Source of the DNA: Dillenia suffruticosa | Taxonomy: Eukaryota > Streptophyta > Magnoliopsida > Dilleniales > Dilleniaceae | Reading direction: 5' to 3' | Assembly: GCA_033439265.1 (NCBI GenBank) | Contig: JAVTVX010000013.1 | Location: 4,614,501 to 4,678,500 of the forward strand | Length of the DNA: 64,000 nt | Part shown: in pieces, positions 12,895 through 23,752 of the stretch | How positions within the stretch are numbered: position 1 is the first letter of the stretch | Layout: the number at the start of each line of letters is the position of its first letter | Notes under the pieces: model-generated | Seen by the model: only the letters and a program-made list of their open reading frames with translations | What the model was told of the DNA's origin: nothing | Databases searched by the model: none | Translations under genes and position numbers: made by a program

Positions 12895-15800
12895 TGCTTG
12901 TGACAAATTCATTGAACATTTTTTTCCTAAAAAATTGTTTTTTGAAGAAATTTTACCTGCAATTTTTCTTGTTGACTAGATATTGGTTCAATATCCATTT
13001 CCCTGTTTCTTGTGGACTTTGTCCTGATTGCCTTTCTAAGACTTGGGTTGGTGGATGACCTTGCGACATATGCCTGTATAATGTAGGTACCGACTCAATG
13101 AAGAAAAAGCAGATTGGATAATATATGTCACAGACGTTGGTCAGCAACAACATTTGGATATGGTGTTCAGTGTATGTATCCATACCCATCCTTCTTTCTG
13201 GTTCTTTCTGATTTTTCTTCTTTGGTGTATGTATTTTTTATTGTGTCCAAGTTAGCTTACAATAATGATATTGTTTCGTGATGACACCACAATTTGTACA
13301 AATTGGCGGAAACAGAAAAAGTACACTGCTGAAACAGAAAAACAGATAAATGAAATACTTAAAAAGTCATTCGCTACTGGTTTGCTGCCAGGCAGGGGAT
13401 TAAGTGTTGGCTTTCTTATTATTATTGTTAGAAAATGTTAATGGTGCTCTGTGGCACTTGTTAAGAAATATATATTAGTTTGTCTTCAGCAGAAATGTTA
13501 GAATGGTAATGAGCAAATATGGGAAGTGGTGAGCCTTAGCACTTGTTTACAAAGCCTCTTTTTATTTTGCATTTGGATTTGGAATTACTCAACCCTGGGG
13601 CTGAGGGGTGGGGTGGGGTGTGGTGTTTAAACATGAACATCTTTGACTTTCTTTTACAAAGACATTGTGGCCTGAAACATGGAGAGTATGGAAATTCTGG
13701 CAGCTGTAGTGTTTAAGCATGAGATGGGTACACTATTGCCCTTCTACAGTGGTCAGATCCTTCCTAGGGTCACCTTCTTGTATTTTTACAGTAGCAGATA
13801 TAGCTACATCATAATTCTAAATCATGGTATGAAGGAATATTTTGCGTGTTCCAGGCTGCCAAACTTGCTGGCCGGCTTATCTCAAGCAAATCTCTATCCA
13901 AAAACGAACCATGTGCCCCTTGGTTTTGTTTGTGGAGAAGATGGAAAGCGCTGTAAAACTAGGAGCGGTGATGTGGTTAGGTTAGTAGAGTTGCTTGATG
14001 AAGCTAAGAGCCGCTGTAAAGCAGCACTTGTGGAACGAGGTATGACCACTTTTTTTTTTTTAACAATTTTCTAATTTTTTATTAGTTTTTAATTAATAGC
14101 TTGTCCTATTGCAGTATATTCCAATTAACATTTAGACTGGACCTTATAGATTTTTCCTTTGAACCTTGATCAGGGAAGGCTGCAGGGTGGACTGCGGATG
14201 ATATTGCGCAAACTGCTGAGGCAGTTGGTTATAGTGCCATTAAGTAAGCTCCTGAATGACTAAACATAATCACTACAATCTTATTTGGCAACCATAATGC
14301 TTATTATTGTTTGGGAGTCTAAAGTTTGGAACTTGTTTTGATGCCTAATTTGACTTCTCATATCATGTCAAGTATGTGATTGGTTATTTTCCAAGGTACT
14401 TATTTGTGCCTCCTAGGTTCTTTTGACAATGGAATGTGGGGGTCATTTGAGCAAGTCAATGAAGATTTAGACTTTGAATTAGTTATGTTCCTGCCTCTCA
14501 AATTTTCTGGTGATATAATTGATTGATATTTAATATGTTGTGGTCAATTGAAAGCCTTTTCATTTTATGAGTACCCTACTTAAGTAGCTGTTTTTCATGA
14601 AGTTTACATTGATTGAGTCATTTCTTCATTTTGTTTTTTTCGTCATCCTATCTCTGCCATTTTTGAGCATTTTCAAGCTGATAGTTTTGTATGCTTTTTG
14701 TCATCTCTTAATATTCTTGGCAGCTATGCTGACCTTAAGAACAACAGGCAGACAAAATATATATTCAGTTTTGATCAGATGCTCAATGATAGGGATGTGT
14801 GGTTTAACAAATTTTTTTTCCTATCTCGGTCTCATCTTCATAATGCTTCTCCCTGCACTGTGGAGATATAGGGATAGGATTATTCTGAGCCTTTTTGTCG
14901 ATGTTAGAGGTGCTCACTGGGCCAGAACTCTAAAAGTAGATTATTTTTCAGTTGTTAATGCATCACTGCATGTTCAGAATGTTGATTCAGTCTTTCATCC
15001 AGTTGTGACTCCCTTTCCTCTTTTGGTTCGCCATTGCATTGTCGACTGCCCACTTGTTGATAACGGTACTTGTTGCCCTCCATTATTTGTTGATTAACCC
15101 ACTTTTTTTTAATGGATGGGGAAAAACTGCTGTTTATTTGCTCTATGCACATGCTTGTATCTGTTCAATAATCAGGAAGTCTGGTGAAGACATAGAGGCT
15201 TTGAAACAGGTTAGCAAATTCCAAGGAAAGCTGCAATTTTGTGTGGATATATTGCCCTGTTTGAAGCTGTCAGTCTCCGTTATGAATGCTGCATAAGCTA
15301 AGCTCTTACAATAAAAACAAATTTTATTGTGATTGTAAATTATGTTTTAGCATGATATGCCTAATGGCCATTTAGAAGAGGCTAGTTTTAGGGTTTCTCC
15401 ATTTTTTTTAAAATTTTTAAATCTCTCATTTTTCTGACACTCTTATCTTGCCACTAAAATTCCATCAACTAATTTAATCCAGAGTAAACCTTCAAATTTT
15501 GAAACATGTTATGGTTTACAAGTACATTTGATACTTTTATGCTCTGTGTGACATGCTGTTCATTGTGCAAGTAAGCGTGACCTCGCAAGACTATGCAATA
15601 AGTTGACCATATCTGTATATGCTCAGGACCTTGAATTCAAGTGGCTCGTAGATTTTGAGCTGATCTTGAGTTTGATTTTTTTATTTTATTTTATTCTATT
15701 ATTATTATTTATTTTTTACCCTTGTCCTTGATTTTTGGTTTTTGGTGGTGGCTTCCTAATGTTTGTTTGGAATTTTATTTAAAGCCTCTTTATATTTGTA

Positions 15801-16549
15801 TTCTACATAATCTGATGCTAGGTAGCCGTGGTTGTGGAGTAGAATTCTAGCGATTGCCTCTTAACACATCTTTGTAATAGACGGGAGAAATAGTTTTGGA
15901 TCATGATGATGAGCGTAAAGATTCCCAATTTCCATTTATGGAAAATGCCCCACATGGGCATTAATTCCTTCAGCGTGTACTGGGGCTTCATTTGCTCCAA
16001 TTTGCTGAGGTACACATGCAATTCAAAACAATTGATCAACTTTGGCTCTATTCTTCTGCATCTTTTTAGGTTTTATGTGCTTGTTAAACGGGTTACTAAT
16101 ATAATGGATTCCTGTATGTCCCTGTTGCCCTTCTCAGGTTGTCGAGGAGGCATTGTTCAATCTTTTGCCTAGTACATTGTGTGAATATCTGTACAATTTA
16201 TCAGAGTACTTCACGAAATTCTATTCCAATTGTCAGGTATGATCTGTTATCTGAAATCTCATATTCACATTGTGAGTGCTTTTTGGAATGAATAGGGAAC
16301 TGCTATTCATTGTGGTTGATTATTTGGTCATATCTCATTCACGGTAATGTGATAAAGAATTGCAATCTGGAAGTTATTTTGAATTGCAGAGTGGATCAGA
16401 CCAAAAAATAGGAAAGAAATGGTAGAATTCCTCTAGTGTGTAGTCCAGGAAAGAAATGGTAGAATAAGAGATTGGGTGCAAGAAACGAGCCCCAAGATCT
16501 TAAGGAAGATGTAAGCAGCTTCACCTTCAGACTAGAGTTCACCACCCTG

Positions 16550-17300
16550 TGCACTTTTGCATCAACCATAACACGTGTTATCTTTCTCATAAATTGGACC
16601 TACGAAGGAACTTCACCTTGCCGATCTTGCAATGTGAATCATTGAGAATGGTTGACCTAGGTTGATGCCTCATTTCCTCTTCTATACTGGGTTTCCTTGG
16701 CTTATGGGATAAGATAGCTTGGCAACTGGTCATAGGCTTGATTAATGGCTCTTCTTTGATGTTCTGGGGAAAAAAACGAAATGCTTATATGGACTTTGAT
16801 TCGTCAATACTTATCTTGGAAATTTTGACAGGTAGTTGGGTCTGCAGAGCAGACAAGTCTACTCTGGCTGTGCGAAGCAACAGTTGTGGTGATGAGGAAA
16901 TGCTTCCATCTACCGGGCATGATATGTGATGTCATTGAGCTAGGATTTATCCATCCATACGCTTTTACATCAACCATAATATGTGATGTCATTTGTCATA
17001 AAATAACCTCAGCCTGAATCCTTGAATCTGCTGGGTTTCCTTAGGGCCGTGGATAAGTTAGCTTGGAAAAAGATCATTGACTTGGCTGATGGCTCCTATG
17101 AGATTTTATGGAAATTATCGGACACTTGATGTGTACCTGACTCATTCAACACTTGGTTTGTCTTGAAAAAATTGGACAAAGTTGTTGGGTCTGCTGAGGA
17201 AACAAGTCAACTCTCGCCGTCCGAAGCAACAGCCGTGGGTCATGAGGAAATGCCTTGCATCGACTGGGGATGACACCCTTCTGCAACATTGAAGTTTCAA
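16550..17300 (+). repeat. Tandem duplication covering the last ArgRS exon
   Basis: Two diverged copies follow each other, offset about 345-350 bases: tgggtttccttggcttatgg (near 16687) against tgggtttccttagggccgtgg (near 17032), and ttgggtctgcagagcagaca (16836) against ttgggtctgctgaggaaaca (17185). An upstream shared block, catcaaccataa, sits at about 16560 and 16969. Each copy holds a version of the C-terminal ArgRS exon (VVGSAEETS type). Both are damaged: the first reads to VMRKCFHLPG and then leaves the family sequence, and the second has frame changes. Confidence 0.75.
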
Positions 17301-18560
17301 TGTTAGAAATTATAGCTGGTTGCAATCAATCCAGAATGTACCTTAAAAAGGTTTGTCCCATTGATCTGTATGCACTTCTATGACCAATAAAAATATATCC
17401 AATATGATTTGGTTATTTTGGTTCATTGATCTCGAGGAAAGCTAGAGCAGAATTTTGATTTTCTTTTAATATAAGCAAGGCTTGACGTTTTCACCCACAA
17501 AAAATATGATATCATATAATAAAACCAAGGCTTGACGTTCACCTTTGCAAGAGGTTCTGTTTGAATTCTTCTTTTTCTTCCACCCGACCTCATATTTTTC
17601 TTCTTTTTTTTTTTTTGGCGCAAAATGTGGGAAAATGCTTGAAGTTGGAAAGATTCTTGACTTCGAAAATGAGTTGATTTTGCGCCTATCTGTTTGTGAA
17701 ACCCTTTTTCTCTTCTATCCGGCGGAAGCAAAAAGGTTAAGAAGCTGTTTGGGATTATTTAAAACATGCTACTTATAAGCACTTAATGTTTATAAGATAA
17801 ACCCATTTTAGTTTTCGTAAAAAATAAATTATTATCTGTTTGGATAAATATTACTTAAAAATAGTTAATATTTGATAAAATGAGTATTTATAAACTATAT
17901 AAAATAGAGAAAAAATCATTGTGAGCATAGATAAGTGATATACTTGTAATTTTTTTATTAAATATAAAAGAATAAAAATGTACTTTTGTTAATCAAAATA
18001 ACTTATTTTAATTATGATTAAAAGCACCGAAATGAAAAACTAGGGAGCAACTTTTTTTTTACATATAAATATTTTTATAAATCTTAGTTTTTAAATAATT
18101 ATAATTATAATTTTGAATTATAAATTGATTTGACGACTTATTAGCAATCCTAATCACCCTCCAAATTCTTGAGCATCAAAGAAAGAGCGGTTGGAGATTC
18201 TCCCCAAGCCACGGCTTTAACTTATTGTGACCAAATCAAAGGTTGTCTCACCCAAAGTTTATTTTGCCTGGAGGAAAAAAGGGTATCACCTAAGATTTCT
18301 TTCAGCAAATTCTATTTCCACTTAAAAATAAATATATAAATAAAGAGAGGGTCGCCGATCGAATCAAAACACAAAAAACAGAAAAACCATGCAACCGAAA
18401 ACAGCCCAAACATGCCAAGTATAGAGCAAAACTGGATACAAATTAAAGCAACTAGAAAACTTGCCTACTAAAACAAGGGAGATACAATGAAAATCCCGAG
18501 GGGGGGGGGAACCAAATCTGAAAACCTCAGCAAAGAAAACACAGTTGCATTACGTCCACG
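17300..18560. other. Intergenic, AT-rich, no gene
   Basis: No exon with family resemblance. There is a short local repeat of caaggcttgacgtt at about 17476 and 17527. The stretch from about 17745 (gaagctgtttgggattattt) to about 18050 has the composition of a plant MITE, but I cannot pair its ends. Confidence 0.4.
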
Positions 18561-18567
18561 TCTCCAA

Positions 18568-18645
18568 GAGGATAAGCTAGTGGTACAAACCTCCCTCTCC
18601 TAATCTAATGATTTCATATTCAAATTTTTATACAACAAAAAAAAG
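18568..18645 (+). mobile_element. Possible tRNA-derived SINE remnant
   Basis: The segment reads gataagctagtggtacaaac, then a CT-rich block, then atttcatattcaaattttta, then an A-run. The order and spacing resemble the A box, B box and tail of plant SINEs. The B box is degraded and no target duplication is evident. Confidence 0.3.
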
Positions 18646-19160
18646 AGACATTACGACCACCACCACATTAATCGGATGAGAGAAAAACCCCATGTAAGAA
18701 AACTTATTTTAGATGAAATTTTATATTGTTCAATTTTATCTATGACTCTTGAAAAATAAACCATAACAACCCACAAACTATACATTTCTACACAAATGAA
18801 TTTTTAGATATTATTAAAGAGAGTACATCTTGTAACTTAGGAGAGAGAAGTTTGTTTTCCATTTTGGTCTTAACATCTTCATGAAGAATTGATCATTAAA
18901 TTCTATTTTCCCTTATGTGGAAAATTTGTATTATGCATTAATTAATCGCAAATTATATATGCAATAACAAATATAAATTTGGCCCGTAGCACCCTAATAC
19001 ACAAGGTATCTTCAAATTAATAATTTTTTTCTAGTTTGATTTTAGGTTTTCATTGCAGATAAAAAAGAATAAATAAATTCACTCTCTCTAATAATCTGGA
19101 GTAGTTAGCACGAAAGAACATTCTGTTAAACAAAAAAGAAGTTGCAGTAAGTCTTGCATA

Positions 19161-19861
19161 TCAGAAATTCTTTTGCATAGTAAAAGCAGGCCTGCCGCTA
19201 CCCATTAGATCACTTCTCTTTCCCAACTTGGACAAAAATGATCCTCTTGAAGTCTTCTTTGAAATGATGGATTTTGGTGGGTATGCTGATGCTTTGTGAC
19301 CATCTAAACCAGCTGCATAGCTCTTAGATGACTTCATTCTCTTCCCATATGGACTGGTTTTCTTTGCTAGATCCTCTATGCTCATCACACTTGCCAGAGA
19401 TGTATATGATTGCGACTTGCCTTCATAAAACTTTGATAGCCCTCTCCTGCAAAGATTGCAAAGATCGAACTTTTTTGTCCAGTCCCTATTTATCTGGCGT
19501 TCATAATTTGGAACCACCGAACGTGTAAAAAGAGATATGCATATTAACAGTACTTTGTACAAAGTACTTACTTGATTGGAAGCTGGGCCATGAGATCTGA
19601 TAATTCAAACAAAGGTCCTTCTGATTGCAATGAACATGATGATGATGATGCTGATGAACATAATGTAGAAGATGATGCATCTTCGATCAACTCTGAAGAT
19701 GATGATTCAACAGAGTTAATGGAGCCCTCAGATGAGTATTCCATGGATATGGATTCACAACTATCTTCACCATCACCATCACCATCACCATCTTTAGCAT
19801 CATGAAAACTCCTTCCCTCATCACCAAATTCAAGTATAATTTTCTTTGGTTCTTCGGTCAT
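19161..19861 (-). CDS. OXIDATIVE STRESS 3 (OXS3)-like protein
   Basis: Two exons on the minus strand: 19572-19861 and 19161-19446, joined across a 125-base intron (donor gtaagt, acceptor tttgcag), giving 191 residues. The N-terminal half is acidic and serine-rich with a GDGDGDGED run. The family signature spans the junction: LFELSDLMAQLPIK from exon 1 and RGLSKFYEGKSQSYTSLASV from exon 2, then SIEDLAKK. A KRMKSSKSYAAGLDGHK block and a basic tail with ISKKTSRGSFLSK follow. In Arabidopsis, OXS3 and its relatives are nuclear proteins linked to tolerance of oxidative and heavy-metal stress; that role is transferred here by homology. A GAA/CTT microsatellite lies directly upstream of the start, probably in the leader. 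Confidence 0.88.
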
Positions 19862-19874
19862 AGCTCAAATGTAT

Positions 19875-19905
19875 GAAGAAGAAGAAGAAGAAGAAGAAGA
19901 AGAAG

Positions 19906-19935
<30 letters not shown>
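19875..19935. repeat. (GAA)n microsatellite, about 20 units
   Basis: A perfect trinucleotide run of 61 bases ends 14 bases before the OXS3-like start codon (reading on the minus strand, where it is CTT). It would lie in the 5' leader and is probably variable in length between individuals. Confidence 0.95.
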
Positions 19936-19936
<1 letters not shown>

Positions 19937-20172
19937 TGAAAGACACCTAAAATGTGATAACTCACAAACTTTGCTTTTTAAGAGTTGGAGGGCCAAATAT
20001 TTCATATATATACACATATACACATATATACATGCCAAGTAAGATGTTTATCTTTAGACTATTTAATTAACATATACTACGAAAAAAAAGGGTACATCAT
20101 TGAGGCGATACTTGGTGGTATAATGACCCATTTGTGGACACTTTATGAATATTATTATAATTTTAATTTTCA

Positions 20173-20176
<4 letters not shown>

Positions 20177-20214
<38 letters not shown>
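20177..20214. repeat. (CT)19 microsatellite
   Basis: A perfect dinucleotide run in the intergenic DNA upstream of the OXS3-like gene. Confidence 0.95.
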
Positions 20215-20217
<3 letters not shown>

Positions 20218-20219
20218 TT

Positions 20220-21552
20220 TATCCTTATTAGGTTTGTCATTTTCATATTTCTTCATGTGGTTCAAATTTCGTCACCTTTCCCATTCTACTAGGAATGAGG
20301 ATAAGGCCTAAATTTTGAAGACATCCATATCTGAGTCACCATCTCTCTTTTTTATTTTAATATATATATTAAAAAAAAAAAACCCTAATGGTTAGCAAAC
20401 TGAGGTCACCATCTTTGGCAACTTTGCTCCATAAAGCCTTGACAAGATATAACACCATTTTATATTTTCATTGTTGGGTGGATCAATGGCTGCCTTTCTT
20501 TGTCCTTCAGATATAATAAGTGATTTTTGTGGCTCTTCTTAAAGTATTTTTTTATATGAATTTATCCAAACATATTTGTTTATATCAAATTTATCAAAAT
20601 TATGATAATTTTTTCTATAAAGTTTATAGAAGAATCAAACCCAACACACAGTTTAGAAAAAGAACATTTTTTTTTTTTTGTCATTTAAGCCAACTCTCAT
20701 TAATGTTGGGTATCTTTAGATAATGCCCTTTTTCTTTAGATTATTTAAAGAAGAAATTATTTTCGGTGGATTTTGAGGTCTTTTGATTTCAACAACCTTT
20801 GTCAAGCTTTTACTTGTAAATATTCATGTCGAAGATTTTACTTTGTCCCCATATTCACTATAAAATGGTAGAGTTTTGTGGGTCATGTCTGCTTTTTTTT
20901 TTTTTTGAATTTTGGAGAGATTTCTTTGTCTTGTTTCTCCCAAAAAAATAAGAAATAAATAACCAAATAAAATAATTTTAAATAGTTTTAAGGATGGCAA
21001 CCATATTAATAATTAGTTGGTTCAGTAGTTGAATATTAGCATTTTTTAAGTAAGCTCTCGGATTGATTAAGTTTCAATGTATAACAAAAGTAGGTTTTGG
21101 GACTTTAAGAGATCAATCTATTTCGAATTAGATTTAATCAGATTCAATATAATTATCGACAGTAGTTTATTAAAAATAAAAAGAGGACGACAACCGTATA
21201 ATCCTATCCACGTAAAATCAGATCTCTTTTATTATTATTATTATTATTTTGTATTTTGGTGCAAATCAGATCTCTTTTATTTTCTCAAATGTCTAAAACA
21301 CTGAACAAGGATGCAATTGGCACCAAGATTCTCGTATTCTTTAGGATATTTAATGACATTGGTTCGCTAGTTTCTACTTGTAAAGGTTTATAGAATTGCT
21401 TACTTTTGTTGTGTTTGAAAAATTTCATATATTCTTATTAGACATTATATAGATAATTTTGTAAACTCAAATTTTGCAACTGTAAAACGCCTTGCAAAAT
21501 TATGCTCGGTTCAAATTTTATTTTTTGAAGAAAATGATACTCCATATTATAG
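20220..21552. other. AT-rich intergenic stretch
   Basis: No gene or recognisable element. Homopolymer A/T runs and a short ATT run near 21229-21246 are present. Confidence 0.45.
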
Positions 21553-21557
21553 TAATA

Positions 21558-22053
21558 TGTTGGATTTAATCGCACATGCGGAAGCGTGAATTAAATAGAT
21601 CGGAATTTTCGGGATAAATACCTCTATTGGGCAGTCTCCAAAATCCACCGTGTGGCGATGTCCCTCGAACGGATCGCACGGTCGGATGGTGATCACGAGG
21701 TTAGTCGAACCACCACCTCAAATCCACGACGCCGCAATCCTCATGTCCGGTGAATCGTCTGACGATGGGAGATTTTCCTACGCGAAAATCTTCATCCCTC
21801 TCTCTATTCTCTCTCTAGAGCATATTGTGCAAAACCCTAGCCTCCATAGTTGTTTTCCTCCCATGGCTGCTGTCCACCCCACAAGGTAGGAGAAGGAGAG
21901 TTTCCTCCATTGTTTTCTCTCTCAGAAGGAAGGTAAGACCAATTCACTTAATTGGTGGGGAGTTACCAAAATATTGGTTAATGGTAATTAAGGATGGGAG
22001 TTACCCCATTCCTTAATTACCCAAATGCCCATAATGGGCATCAATAACCAACA
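21558..22053. mobile_element. Solo LTR with target-site duplication
   Basis: A 496-base segment begins TGTTGG and ends CCAACA, flanked on both sides by the 5-base repeat taata (21553-21557 and 22054-22058). This is the mark of an LTR retrotransposon reduced to one LTR by recombination between its ends. The segment is more GC-rich than its flanks and has no significant frame. The identical target duplication suggests moderate age. Family (copia or gypsy) cannot be told from the LTR alone. Confidence 0.8.
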
Positions 22054-22059
22054 TAATAT

Positions 22060-23740
22060 AATATGTAATGTATAATTAGCAAAAAAAAAAAATACAATAC
22101 TGATTCTTTTTTCAAATTTAAAAATAAGGTTTTTTTTTTTTTTTTGGTACCTAGATCTTTTGGTATTCGGGATTTCGTCCCGACTAATCCAGAATCAATC
22201 TAACTATCGGGTCTCATTTGAGGGAGAGATCTTCCAACATTGTTTTTTTTGTACCCAGTGGAAGTCAAACACCCGAGCTGATTAAGAGATGAAGGTACTC
22301 TTCCCACCTACGCTAACAAGTGTCGGTAAATAGGGTTATATCTACGATGGAACCATAATTTAAAATCATAGGTCTTTTAAAATTAAAAATTCTTACAAAA
22401 GTTTCCAAGATTAAGAACCAAGATCCATTTTATAATGTAATCATTTTAAAATGATGGTTTTTTGACAAAAATGGAAAAGAAAAAAAAAAAGATGTCATGT
22501 TAATTAATGTGGTAAAAAATAAAAATTTAACGCAACTAATAGAGTCGAGATTGTGTACTGAGTTAATTTCCTGGATTGAATATATTTTAATTTTAGTAAT
22601 TGTGATCTATTAATTAATGAAATGGAAAAGTGTTATAACTAATTGTTTAAGTGTGACCACCGGCCTCCAAAGAATAAAAATAAAAGATGTAAATGTAAAT
22701 AAGGAACATAGTAAAAGAAAGGGAAAGAAAATGTAGATAAGGAGGGGACCGGTGACAGATATACAAAGTCATAAGAAACTGTTTGGAAAATTGAAACCGG
22801 GGCTGTATGACATAGCACCAACTAATGAATGCTTATCTTCTTTGAGCCCACTGACACCGACAACTCCGTCTGGTACCCAAAAAATATTCCATGAAACCAT
22901 TGGCTCTCTCTCTCTCTCTCGCTCTCGCTCTCTCTGTGCGTCCTATGTATGTGGGCAAGGACACATGGAGGTCAAATAAGGCCACTCCTCTTTGGAATTT
23001 AATGTTAATCCACAGTAGAAAAATACAAGCTAACAGGAATATTTGTTTTGCTGATCAAAATTGCTGTTGAGGATGCTTTCACGGTTGTATATGAGATGAA
23101 TCAATTATTGTTGGTTCCTATACCATTCTCATGATTAGAATGCAACTTGAAAAATGCTTTTCTTGCTGCAGCATTTGCTTCCACAAAACAGAAATGGTGG
23201 CATAAAATAGAAGTTTTTAAAAGAAGCATCAGAGTGGATGCCATGCTCTTTCTACTTGCAAGATTAAACTGTGTAATCTGACCCTAAAAATTCCCACAAC
23301 CATTCTCTTTCCCCCACAAAGAGACAGCATCTCTTTTTTTTTTTTTTTGGAGGGGGGGGGGGGGGGAGGCCAAAGGTGTACATATTTCAATAGGAAAACA
23401 TAGTTCTGTTCTAAATAAATAAAATAACAGTATATGATACATAATGATTTCATTGGTTGTTAGAGCATATAATATAATTGCTCCAATGAACAATGCCATG
23501 TCACATTGAATTATTTTAACCAATAACATATTCTTATGTTAATTTAACAACTTTAGTTCAATTCACTAAAGAGCAAAAGAAGAATAGCAAACTCCTGAAC
23601 ATAAATTTTTTCATCAAAACTGTAGGTCCAACCAGAACTATTACAAGAGAGCAAAAGGCTCTTTTTCTATTGTTGAGACAGCATAATTTCTAAATGGGTT
23701 TTGGCCGAGCCTGAAGAAAATTGTCACAAGTAATACAGAT
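22060..23740. other. Intergenic with low-complexity runs
   Basis: Contains a poly(T)-led moderately GC-rich block at about 22130-22340 that looks like a dispersed repeat of unknown class, a CT-rich run at about 22904-22936, and an A/T run next to a poly(G) run at 23332-23366. No coding signal. Confidence 0.4.
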
Positions 23741-23752
23741 CATTTCAATGCA

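Noticed and set aside
13679-15296. Frames of 85-166 residues in the ArgRS region taken as separate genes
   Set aside because: They read partly through introns; the conserved parts are single ArgRS exons, some of them in another frame.
22130-22340. Poly(T)-led GC-moderate block as a possible SINE or retroposon in minus orientation
   Set aside because: It looks like a dispersed repeat, but I could not find ends, promoter boxes or duplications to name it.
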